NCBI GenBank assembly: GCA_002413345.1
Contig: DHWU01000036.1
Coordinates: 1,420-24,578 of the forward strand
DNA: 23,159 nt
Origin: Propionibacteriaceae bacterium UBA5174
GTDB lineage: Bacteria; Actinomycetota; Actinomycetes; Propionibacteriales; Propionibacteriaceae
Direction: 5' to 3'
Under the pieces are notes generated by a model. It was not told where the DNA came from. It saw nothing but the letters and a program-made list of their open reading frames with translations, and searched no databases. Position numbers and translations under genes: made by a program. Positions within the stretch are counted from its first letter, which is position 1; every line of letters starts with the position of its first letter. Below, in pieces: positions 1-7,058 of this stretch.

Positions 1-791
1 TCCAGTTCTCCCCGATAGACTTCAGTGGCCAGTCGTGAAGTCGGTGACCGGGCTGGGAATCAACTCCAGTTCTCCCCGATAGACTTCCGACCGCAGTTAG
101 TGCCCTCATGAGGCAGCTGGGAATCAACTCCAGTTCTCCCCGATAGACTTCCAGCCACACAGCAGCAAAGGACTGTGCTGCTGGGAATCAACTCCAGTTC
201 TCCCCGATAGACTTCGAATCCTCATCAACCACGCCCGCGTTGCGCTGGGAATCAACTCCAGTTCTCCCCGATAGACTTCGCTGGCTCGAGCGCCCGAAGC
301 CCTTCTCGCTGGGAATCAACTCCAGTTCTCCCCGATAGACTTCACGGCGTCGGTCACCTCACCGAGGGATGGCTGGGAATCAACTCCAGTTCTCCCCGAT
401 AGACTTCTCCCCGAGTCCGAGTGGCGCAACCGAGAGCTGGGAATCAACTCCAGTTCTCCCCGATAGACTTCGCCGCAACGGCAAGGCCACGCCTGTGGGG
501 CTGGGAATCAACTCCAGTTCTCCCCGATAGACTTCACGCCAGCTGAGCCAACAGCCGAATAGAGCTGGGAATCAACTCCAGTTCTCCCCGATAGACTTCC
601 AGCAGTCCAGGCCATGACAGGACCGAAGCTGGGAATCAACTCCAGTTCTCCCCGATAGACTTCTGAGTCCGGGCCGCACGCCCGTCCAATGGCTGGGAAT
701 CAACTCCAGTTCTCCCCGATAGACTTCGCCTTACCGCGCACCTGGGAATCAGTCTGCTGGGAATCAACTCCAGTTCTCCCCGATAGACTTC
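1..791 (+). CRISPR. Type II-C CRISPR array, 12 full repeats plus one truncated, 12 spacers
   Basis: The 36-bp repeat begins GCTGGGAATCAACT and ends CCCCGATAGACTTC. Full copies start at 52, 116, 180, 244, 308, 372, 436, 500, 564, 628, 692 and 756. Bases 1-23 are the last 23 bases of a thirteenth copy cut by the window edge. All copies read identical. Every spacer is exactly 28 bp, giving a strict 64-bp period. The strand is assigned from the tracrRNA at 5497-5621: its anti-repeat pairs with the 5' half of the repeat as read on the plus strand, so crRNA is spacer followed by GCTGGG. The array is thus read toward cas2 and converges with the cas operon. The leader and any newest spacers should lie left of position 1. 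The last repeat (756-791) is not degenerate. Spacer targets cannot be determined here. Confidence 0.98.
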
Positions 792-822
792 CTATAGGCG
801 CAAATTTGGCAGCTGACTAGGA

Positions 823-838
823 CTACCGGGGAGAACTG
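823..838 (+). repeat. Inverted partial copy of the CRISPR repeat (anti-repeat-like)
   Basis: The plus strand reads CTACCGGGGAGAACTG. This is the reverse complement of repeat positions 16-31 with one mismatch in 16. It lies 31 bp beyond the last repeat and just before the cas2 stop codon. In an array transcript it could fold back on repeat bases 771-786, giving a 15-of-16 pair stem with an A·C mismatch. It covers the middle-to-3' part of the repeat, whereas the main tracrRNA stem at 5589-5602 covers the 5' part. Confidence 0.75.
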
Positions 839-840
839 AC

Positions 841-1173
841 TCAAAAAATCGTGAGCTGCGCGGGCGGCTCGGAGGGCAATTCGGGCTCTGCGTTGAAGAA
901 TCTGATTGCCTTGGACCACTGGCGGTCCGTGATCCCGACAATTTCAACTTTCCCTTGGGCGGGCACCCGGCGCTTGATCTCCTGAACCTCGGGGACAACG
1001 CTCATACCTGTCGGAATGTAACGCACATACACACTGAACTGCTCCATCGACCAACCCAAGTCCAGTAGCAGGAGGCGGAACTGCGTTGCACAACGCCGCT
1101 GCTCACGGGTCTTCACCGGGAGGTCAAACAGCACCAAGTTCCACATTCCGTTCTCGTCACTCTTCGCCATCAT
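841..1173 (-). CDS. cas2: CRISPR-associated protein Cas2
   Basis: Cas2 is the small ferredoxin-fold partner of Cas1 in the spacer-integration complex. The 110-residue protein starts MMAKSDENGMWNLVLFDLPV. The first beta strand, NLVLFDLPV, carries the conserved Asp, and the next segment (TREQRRCATQFRLLLLDLGW, then QFSVYVRYI) fits the alpha-beta pattern of Cas2. The length is normal, with a short tail, SEPPAQLTIF. Two ATG codons in tandem (1173 and 1170) are possible starts. Both overlap the end of cas1 by 14-17 bp, which points to translational coupling. A longer open frame upstream is only the antisense-free extension into cas1 and was discarded. The gene is last in cas9-cas1-cas2 and converges with the array. 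Confidence 0.95.
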   Translation of the reverse strand: MMAKSDENGMWNLVLFDLPVKTREQRRCATQFRLLLLDLGWSMEQFSVYVRYIPTGMSVVPEVQEIKRRVPAQGKVEIVGITDRQWSKAIRFFNAEPELPSEPPAQLTIF

Positions 1174-2089
1174 CAACCACCCGCACCGCACGCGGCACTC
1201 CCGGCCATGCCAGCACCGCCAGCTGAGACCGGTCACCCTCCGCATACCGTCCAAATTGCTGCGCGAGATCATCCAATACCGCAGGAATCCTGGTGCCATC
1301 GTCACAGAACTGCTGCGTAGCAGCAGCCACCACCGATCGTTTGGTCTCAGCGTCCTCCAAAGAACAACACGACCCAAGTCCAACAACAACCGAGTCGATA
1401 GCCGGCCTAAACGGTTCGATCAGATCATCAACTAGATTGAAAAAATTAGAACGCCCTCGGTGAAAAATCCCAATACTTGGTGAAAGCCCCGCACCCAAGA
1501 CAGCCCGGATTCCAAAACCACGCAGCACGGTATAGCCGTAGTTCAGCATGCCATTCAGCGGGTCCTCACCATCTTGGTCACGAGTGAACCTCCGCACGCT
1601 TTGGAACAGCCGTGACCAGTAGAACCGAGCAGCCACACCTTCAGTGTTACCCGGATCCCCAGACCTAACTTGGTTAACTAGTTGCCGAAGCTGCCGCGCC
1701 CCCTGCGGGTCGACTTCAGCCAGCACATTCGCTTGGCCCGTGACTTTCGCCCGAATGATCTGCCCCCAGGCATTCTTTCGTCGAGGCAGTGACAGCTGCG
1801 CCTGCGCAAGATGTCTTGCACCAACCCTCGAATGATCAGACCAGGGATAGAGACCACCAAAAGGCACTCCTCGCCAGTCGGCAAACAACAGAGCGACGTC
1901 ATGTTTGGCTGCGTAATGCAACGCTGCAGAGTCAAGTGACACTCGCTGGCCCAACAAGATCACGGCAACATCCTCAGCCGGAACCGAATCTTCCTGTTTT
2001 CCAGGCGCGGCGAAGGTTAGACGCCCACGACCACCCCCGACAACGCCTTCGAAAGTCGTTGCGTCGAGAACCCGCCAGCCCCTTGCCAT
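1157..2089 (-). CDS. cas1: CRISPR-associated endonuclease Cas1 (type II)
   Basis: Cas1 is the metal-dependent integrase that inserts new spacers at the leader-proximal repeat. The protein has 310 residues, a usual type II length. The expected active-site residues are visible: E150 (GNTEGVAARFYW), H210 (SIGIFHRGRSN) and E225 (DDLIEPFRP), the last in the hallmark EPFRP block. The ATG at 2089 follows the cas9 stop by 2 bp and has AGG about 6 bp upstream (CCAGGTAGTCATG). An in-frame GTG at 2110 would overlap cas9 by 19 bp but has no Shine-Dalgarno sequence, so ATG 2089 is preferred. Cas1 and cas2 without csn2 or cas4 mark subtype II-C. Confidence 0.97.
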   Translation of the reverse strand: MARGWRVLDATTFEGVVGGGRGRLTFAAPGKQEDSVPAEDVAVILLGQRVSLDSAALHYAAKHDVALLFADWRGVPFGGLYPWSDHSRVGARHLAQAQLSLPRRKNAWGQIIRAKVTGQANVLAEVDPQGARQLRQLVNQVRSGDPGNTEGVAARFYWSRLFQSVRRFTRDQDGEDPLNGMLNYGYTVLRGFGIRAVLGAGLSPSIGIFHRGRSNFFNLVDDLIEPFRPAIDSVVVGLGSCCSLEDAETKRSVVAAATQQFCDDGTRIPAVLDDLAQQFGRYAEGDRSQLAVLAWPGVPRAVRVVDDGEE

Positions 2090-2091
2090 GA

Positions 2092-5000
2092 CTACCTGGC
2101 ACTCCAGCACACCGGCAGGTTCGCTTTCGACTCCAGCCGCGGGCGACCCAAGGAATCACGCCGAACCACGACCGGGCGACCGAGCATAAACAGCTTATTG
2201 ACGCTAACTCGCCACCGCTTATTAAATACGCTCTCCAGAGACTTCCTGCGTTGAGACTCACCAGGATTGAGCTCGATGAACTTCTCGAGCCCTTCCTTCG
2301 CCAAATACAGCGGGGCCAGGTTGACTCTCCCACTGTCCTCAAACCCTGTGACCTTCCACCGCTGCCGGGCGCCCAGCGAAAAGGCAGCTGAAAACTCACC
2401 GAGTGTGCCGTCCAGAAGCCGAGACATGTCAATCAACATCTCGTCCCCAGGCACTAGCCAGCCAAGGTACTCCTTATCTGACAGCTCAGCCCGACCGATG
2501 GAAGGAAGAGCCGCCCGCATTGAAATCCAGGATTGATCCGGTTCAACCGAAAATAGATCTTTATGACGGTGCCGATACAGATCAGCTGCAAACACCCGCA
2601 GCATCCCGTATTTGACCTGGTCTCGTTCCTCCCACCGATAGATGCGCGCATGGTGGATCGAATCTCCAAGTTCAGCCCAGCCGCCACGAACGGCCAAGGC
2701 CGCTCTCGGTTTATCGAAGAAAGCGAGCTCATCTTGCGCCTCATAGTGTGTGCCATGGACCCGCAACCTCCGCGCGGGGTTGGCTGGCAGCCCCTCGACC
2801 GGGTCATAATCTGGGTCACGCGACAGAGCAGTCCACATCGCGGAAGTTGACGCCGCATCAATTTCGTCGCGGGAGAGTGAATCGCCCACAGCTCGATGGA
2901 TTACGAACGGACTTATTCCGTCAAGGTGAGCTTTTCCGTCGCCCAGCCGAAGGCGCACATTTTCCTTCACTACGATGCGATCGTCGTCGAAAACAGCAGT
3001 CAACAGATCTGCCAGTCTGTTCATGTTGATGCGCCACTGAGTGAATCTCTGGATAGCGGTTGGCCCGCTGCCCTCGTAGCTGCGCCAATCGAAATTACGA
3101 TTCGGCTCATAGTCCGAAGAAACCCGCAAATTGTTGCGCTCGGCAAGTGTACGAGCAACCGACTCATCCAATAACGTCACAACTGCGGCGTCCACCACAT
3201 GGTGACGACGGTCGAGCCGCGTCTTTCCGCCGCCCCCAATGAAGGGGATCTTGTCTGCTATACCGGCCGCTTGCCGGGCACCGAAAGTCACAGCACCCTG
3301 GTACACGGACACCTTGGTGTGTGCCTCGTGGAACTTGGCAGCAATGCGGTCACGCAGTTCATTGGCCATCCACGCCACCGATTCCATCGATCGCCCATCA
3401 ATCTCAGGGTCAGCATCGGTTCGTTCAAGCCGTGCGCGAATGCCGGTCAGATAGCGACGCCACCCCTTTGGGGATATTCCCTTGTCCCGGTTCCAATGCC
3501 TAGTGCGAGCGACTGCTTCAGCGACAAAGACTTCGCGCCGATCTGTCGTTGCCGCCCAGACCGCGAACGGCAAGCTACCCTTCGAACGATTGCACGGCAC
3601 GCACACAGCTACCAAGTTTTCGCGAGTATTCGTCGAACCCACACCTTTTCGCGGCACGATGTGATCCATCTCGCACGTCCCGAAGGTGATCGTCTCCCCA
3701 CAATAGGCACATCCACTATTTTGCCGTTGAACAGCGTCGAGCCGACGAACATCTGCAATACGAACTCGCGACACGATCTTTTCGTTGTTCTTGATGGCCA
3801 GCCGTTGCATCTCATTGGCATCAAAACGCTTGCGCATCTCGTTATCACGCTCACGTTGGCTTTTGACCGACACAAACGCGTCACGCACGTGCTCGATCGT
3901 TACCTGTGCCGGGGCACCCCACTCACTCTCAGATGCCTCAATCCACCGCGCCACGATCTTCGTGACCCGATCCACAGAGGGGTTTCCGATCGGCGCACCG
4001 ATCGGCTCGGCTGGCGGGTGCCAGTCGTCATCCACACCAAACACAGCCTTGCGGGCGTCATGTAAATCGTCTTCACTAGCGAGCATCCTGTCGGTCAGCT
4101 TCCGCAAAGAGCCCAGAGAATATGCAGCACGCCCAGCAGGAAGGGCCAGCTTGTCCAACTCAAGCAACCCATCTTCAGCGAAGGAGTGCATGAGTTCCCA
4201 TGCTTCCACGCCAGCAGCGCTGCCCTCATTCCTGTGCCCATCGATCAACAACGACACCAGTGCATCTCTGCTCGCGCTGCTCGCAGAACCCCACCAATCC
4301 CTGATCGGGGCAAGGCCCTTAGGTGCCTGGCGAATGTTGTGGTCAGTAACGTGGACCGGCGGACGCAGCGGCAGCCGCTCGTCGAAGTTTTCGTCAAGGG
4401 CCGCGACGCCTCCAAACTCCCCCCGGGCATACCCCAGGACCTGGGCCACTTCGGACCAGGTCGGCTGTTCACCTGCCTTGTAGTTGAGGAGAAAGTCATA
4501 AGATGCACGACGCTCCCCCAAGCTCAGCCTGCGCTGCACACCACCGGAATTGACCCGAACGTTTCCGAGTACCGAAATAATTCGGAACCGCTGAAACGCG
4601 TCACTGGCTTTTGGCGCGCGAGGCTGCTGATCAAGTGGGTCCTTTCCAATCCGCTCGTAGTGAGAGCCACGCGGCGACTCTGCAGCGAATACCAACTCGA
4701 CAAGGTTGTCAACAAGCTCGGCACTGAGTGACTGCACCTCTGCATACGTGTGAATCTCATTCGCATTGTCGCTTTGCATTAGCTTTCCGCCAAGGTAACT
4801 GAATTGCTTCTCCCCCCGCTCTTTGACTGGCCTTGACTTGCCAGTCTTACCCATGCGTAGCGGCGATGCGGGGTCATTATCCAGTGCTGCCACGGCGAGT
4901 TCCGCCACGGTGACATCGCCAGCCGTGACAATTCCGGTACGGCTCTCTACTCGCGCCCTGAACTCATCAAACAGTTCGCTCGAAGCGCCAGGCCTCTTTA

Positions 5001-5451
5001 GTGCAGCAACTGGCGTGTAGGGGTTTCGCCAGCCGCGATGTCGGGCCATGTGCCGCAGCGCGCGCCATAACAGTGTTTTCAGCTCGCGTTCATTCAGAAC
5101 CACTTCGGAGGCCAGTCTCGCCCGTGCCCGCCAGGGCGCGGCGGGATCGAGATCATCTTCAGGTTCTGGCCAACCCAGTTCCCTAAACCTCAAATCCAAT
5201 GCTTTCAGCCGCTTCACTCGCCGGCGAATTAGCCTGCGCGTCCGCCTCGATACTCCTGCCGCCGCCAATCTCGTGGTGCCGGTCTTCTCTTCCAAGACCC
5301 CCGAGTCATGGATGTGGCTTGCCGAGGCGAGAATCTTCACCGGGCAGCCAATGGAGTCATACTCGATGGCGCACAAACCAACTGAGTACAGCCCTACGTC
5401 AATACCGATTCGATAGTTTTTCGGGCCTTTCGGCTCACGCACCTCACTCAT
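2092..5451 (-). CDS. cas9: Cas9 RNA-guided endonuclease, type II-C, compact (1119 aa)
   Basis: Cas9 cuts DNA matching a crRNA:tracrRNA guide. Numbering is from the ATG at 5451. RuvC-I is YRIGIDVGLYSVGL with D18. An Arg-rich bridge helix follows at about residues 61-91 (SRRTRRLIRRRVKRLKAL). RuvC-II is QVTIEHVRD with E520. The HNH domain runs about 575-630 with DHIVPR (catalytic H597), N612 and N621, and two CxxC pairs (C581/C584 and C617/C620) that suggest a bound zinc. RuvC-III is RRHHVVDAAVV with H750, H751 and D754. All nuclease residues are present, so it should be active. The last ~250 residues would hold the wedge and PAM-interacting regions. No Shine-Dalgarno is seen before ATG 5451. 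In-frame GTG codons and an ATG up to 5529 exist, but the 5529 start lies inside the tracrRNA terminator and is unlikely. Confidence 0.97.
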   Translation of the reverse strand: MSEVREPKGPKNYRIGIDVGLYSVGLCAIEYDSIGCPVKILASASHIHDSGVLEEKTGTTRLAAAGVSRRTRRLIRRRVKRLKALDLRFRELGWPEPEDDLDPAAPWRARARLASEVVLNERELKTLLWRALRHMARHRGWRNPYTPVAALKRPGASSELFDEFRARVESRTGIVTAGDVTVAELAVAALDNDPASPLRMGKTGKSRPVKERGEKQFSYLGGKLMQSDNANEIHTYAEVQSLSAELVDNLVELVFAAESPRGSHYERIGKDPLDQQPRAPKASDAFQRFRIISVLGNVRVNSGGVQRRLSLGERRASYDFLLNYKAGEQPTWSEVAQVLGYARGEFGGVAALDENFDERLPLRPPVHVTDHNIRQAPKGLAPIRDWWGSASSASRDALVSLLIDGHRNEGSAAGVEAWELMHSFAEDGLLELDKLALPAGRAAYSLGSLRKLTDRMLASEDDLHDARKAVFGVDDDWHPPAEPIGAPIGNPSVDRVTKIVARWIEASESEWGAPAQVTIEHVRDAFVSVKSQRERDNEMRKRFDANEMQRLAIKNNEKIVSRVRIADVRRLDAVQRQNSGCAYCGETITFGTCEMDHIVPRKGVGSTNTRENLVAVCVPCNRSKGSLPFAVWAATTDRREVFVAEAVARTRHWNRDKGISPKGWRRYLTGIRARLERTDADPEIDGRSMESVAWMANELRDRIAAKFHEAHTKVSVYQGAVTFGARQAAGIADKIPFIGGGGKTRLDRRHHVVDAAVVTLLDESVARTLAERNNLRVSSDYEPNRNFDWRSYEGSGPTAIQRFTQWRINMNRLADLLTAVFDDDRIVVKENVRLRLGDGKAHLDGISPFVIHRAVGDSLSRDEIDAASTSAMWTALSRDPDYDPVEGLPANPARRLRVHGTHYEAQDELAFFDKPRAALAVRGGWAELGDSIHHARIYRWEERDQVKYGMLRVFAADLYRHRHKDLFSVEPDQSWISMRAALPSIGRAELSDKEYLGWLVPGDEMLIDMSRLLDGTLGEFSAAFSLGARQRWKVTGFEDSGRVNLAPLYLAKEGLEKFIELNPGESQRRKSLESVFNKRWRVSVNKLFMLGRPVVVRRDSLGRPRLESKANLPVCWSAR

Positions 5452-5470
5452 GACCGAATCATTGCGCACC

Positions 5471-5491
5471 ACACTGACAGTTCGACAGTGT
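5471..5491 (-). promoter_or_regulatory. Inverted repeat in the cas9 leader (possible operator or hairpin)
   Basis: The arms ACACTG and CAGTGT are separated by 9 bp. The site also contains a direct repeat, ACTGTC-GA-ACTGTC, when read on the minus strand. It lies between the tracrRNA U-tract and the cas9 start and occupies much of the only non-coding space where a dedicated cas9 promoter could sit. A clear -10 box is not visible. The role is an inference from position and symmetry. Confidence 0.4.
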
Positions 5492-5496
5492 TGGAC

Positions 5497-5526
5497 AAAA
5501 AGAAGGCCCGGCATTCGCCGGGCCTT
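5497..5526 (-). terminator. Intrinsic terminator of the tracrRNA
   Basis: A perfect 10-bp stem (5503-5512 with 5517-5526, AAGGCCCGGC paired with GCCGGGCCTT) closes a 4-nt loop. On the minus strand it is followed by CTTTTTG, with the U-run at 5497-5501. It is the strongest intrinsic terminator in the window and sits 46 bp before the cas9 ATG on the same strand. Confidence 0.92.
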
Positions 5527-5588
5527 CAAAGACGGCGCCTAAGACGGCGAACCGTGGAGCATTCTGGCACCCAATCAAGGGGTGCCTT

Positions 5589-5621
5589 ACTGGGAATCAA
5601 CTGACTCAAGCTTATCTCCCG
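5589..5621 (+). repeat. Degenerate CRISPR repeat copy (DNA form of the tracr anti-repeat)
   Basis: The plus strand reads ACTGGGAATCAACT, then 12 bases without similarity, then TCTCCCGA. This mirrors repeat positions 1-14 and 20-28 in the same orientation as the array repeats. The middle differs and is longer than in the repeat (12 versus 5 bases), and one C is missing from the C-run. It is the template for the tracrRNA anti-repeat. Confidence 0.8.
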
Positions 5622-5783
5622 AACTCAGCATCCGTCTAGGGCGCTTCCAGACTCCAGAATTCAAAGCACCTAGACCCGATTCGCAACTTGTCGATTACTC
5701 GGCGGCACACCCGGGGCCGTTCCTCGAGTCCCCACCGAACTCAAGCAAGCCAACCGCAAGAAGCTCGCCCCCGATGTGTAGTC

Positions 5784-5801
5784 AGCCCCTGACTTGGGGT
5801 T
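5784..5801 (+). promoter_or_regulatory. Hairpin covering the hemA ribosome binding site
   Basis: AGCCCC (5784-5789) can pair with GGGGTT (5796-5801), using one G·U pair, around the 6-nt loop TGACTT. The GGGG is the only Shine-Dalgarno-like sequence before the hemA ATG at 5805. The hairpin could therefore mask the start site of the first haem gene. This is seen in the sequence, but a regulatory role is only an inference. The rest of 5622-5783 shows no gene. It must hold promoters for hemA and possibly the tracrRNA, but no strong -35/-10 pair stands out for hemA. Confidence 0.35.
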
Positions 5802-5804
5802 ACC

Positions 5805-7058
5805 ATGCTGGGCGTGCCGATCGCCGCGTTAGGTCTTAGTCACCACCTGGTAACCCTGGATGAACTGTCCGCCCTCACCGGCGCCACGCAATCCGTGGGT
5901 CAGGCTCTCGAAGCAGCCCCTGAAGTTGGCGGCTACGTGTTGTTGAGCACCTGCAATCGCTTTGAGATTTACTTCGACGCCCCACTGTTTCACCCCTCAG
6001 TTGAAGCCGTACTGCGGATCATCGGCGAATCCCTGCCAGCCGGACGCAGCGAACTACTCGACCAGTTTGAAGTGCACGCCGGCCAAATGGCCGTCCAACA
6101 CCTACTCGAAGTCGCCGCCGGACTAGACGCGATGGTGGTGGGCGAGGCCGAGATTCTCGGCCAGGTGCGCGATGCCCTCGCCAGCGCCGAAACCCACAAC
6201 ACCCCAGCCTTGCGCAGGCTTTTTCACGCCGCGCTCACCACCGGCAAAGCCGTCAGCAGCCAAACCGATCTGGGCGCCACCGGACGCTCAATCGCCGCAG
6301 TTGGCCTGGCCCTAGTTGAACAACGCCACTTCCCGCTAGCCGGACGCCGAGTGCTGCTGATGGGCACCGGCTCCTATGCCCGGGTGGTAACCGCCAACCT
6401 TCGCCGCCTCGGCTGTGAAGACCTCGCGGTGTATTCGCGCAGCGGTCGCGCCGAACGCTTCGCGGCCACCCACCCAGTGGAGCCGATCAGCTCCGATGCC
6501 CTGCTGCCAGCCCTGGCCGAAGCCGATCTAGTGGTGACCTGTTCAGGCCAAGACCACACCACGCCAATCTTGACCACAGCCCTGCTGGCCAGCGCCCGAG
6601 GCGGCGAAAGCGCCCTGCTGCCAGTGCTCGATCTCTCGCTCAGCGGCGACGTGGCCGCCGATGCCGCCGAACTGGTTGGCGTCGACCTGATCGACCTCGA
6701 CGAAATCGGCGCCCACGCCCCGGCCGAACAAAGCGCGGCCGTGATCGCCGCCCGAGACCTGGTGACCCGCGGCGTTGACACCTACCAGCACCTCGAATCC
6801 GGGCGCGAAGCCACCCCAGCGGTGACCGCGATGCGCTCGCACGTGAGCCAGTTCATTGAGCGCGAAATCGAATCGGCCGCCCGCCGCTACGACGCCGACA
6901 CCGCCGCGGCCGTAGCTCGTTCGCTGCGCCGCGTTTCGAATGCCCTGCTCCACACACCGTCCTTGCGCGCGGCCGAATTGGCCCGTGCTGGCGACCTGGC
7001 TGACTACCAGCGCGCCCTTCAAACCCTTTTCGGCATCGAGGTGGAGGCCCACTCGTGA
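5805..7058 (+). CDS. hemA: Glutamyl-tRNA reductase
   Basis: HemA reduces glutamyl-tRNA(Glu) to glutamate-1-semialdehyde with NADPH, the first committed step of C5-type tetrapyrrole synthesis. The 417-residue length is normal. The catalytic Cys is C50 in LLSTCNRFEIY. VVGEAEILGQVRDAL is the conserved block that follows. The NADPH-binding Rossmann segment is RVLLMGTGSYARVVTANL, and the C-terminal helical dimerisation domain ends at VEAHS. The ATG at 5805 has GGGG 5 bp upstream, inside a possible hairpin. The stop overlaps the hemE start by 4 bp (GTGA), so hemA heads a tightly packed haem operon. It diverges from the tracrRNA and cas9 genes. Confidence 0.97.
   Translation: MLGVPIAALGLSHHLVTLDELSALTGATQSVGQALEAAPEVGGYVLLSTCNRFEIYFDAPLFHPSVEAVLRIIGESLPAGRSELLDQFEVHAGQMAVQHLLEVAAGLDAMVVGEAEILGQVRDALASAETHNTPALRRLFHAALTTGKAVSSQTDLGATGRSIAAVGLALVEQRHFPLAGRRVLLMGTGSYARVVTANLRRLGCEDLAVYSRSGRAERFAATHPVEPISSDALLPALAEADLVVTCSGQDHTTPILTTALLASARGGESALLPVLDLSLSGDVAADAAELVGVDLIDLDEIGAHAPAEQSAAVIAARDLVTRGVDTYQHLESGREATPAVTAMRSHVSQFIEREIESAARRYDADTAAAVARSLRRVSNALLHTPSLRAAELARAGDLADYQRALQTLFGIEVEAHS

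Larger units (their letters stand above)
5497..5621 (-). ncRNA. tracrRNA for the type II-C system
   Basis: On the minus strand, AGTTGATTCCCAG (5602-5590) is exactly complementary to repeat positions 2-14, and the next base gives a G·U pair with repeat position 1. Further 5', CGGGAGA (5621-5615) can pair with TCTCCCCG of the repeat with one bulged C. This gives the usual lower stem, bulge and upper stem. Downstream, GGCACCC/GGGTGCC (5566-5572 with 5580-5586) is a 7-bp hairpin. ACGG-TTCG-CCGT (5544-5555) is a 4-bp stem with a UUCG tetraloop. The terminator at 5503-5526 ends the RNA. The length is about 105-125 nt. The 5' end is unresolved. A TAAGCT -10 at 5609-5614 with TAGACG at 5633-5638 would start it at the lower stem. 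A promoter upstream of 5625 would include the upper stem. Confidence 0.9.

Noticed and set aside
24..755. Self-targeting spacers matching genes in this window
   Set aside because: No long match was noticed by eye, apart from the repeat-like ten bases in the last spacer. A full alignment was not possible without tools, so this is only a weak negative.
3199..4065. A 288-codon plus-strand open frame inside cas9
   Set aside because: It is antisense to the HNH and neighbouring region of a clearly functional Cas9 and has no recognisable domain. Long antisense frames are expected in GC-rich DNA.
1..5529. csn2, cas4 or a second effector gene, which would change the subtype
   Set aside because: No frame other than cas9, cas1 and cas2 has recognisable similarity here, so II-C stands within the window.
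5609..5614. TAAGCT as the definite tracrRNA -10 box
   Set aside because: It would exclude the upper anti-repeat stem at 5615-5621, so it is kept only as one of two options for the 5' end.
5582..5839. An 85-codon plus-strand frame upstream of hemA
   Set aside because: It covers the tracr anti-repeat and the hemA start, has no ribosome binding site and no recognisable product.
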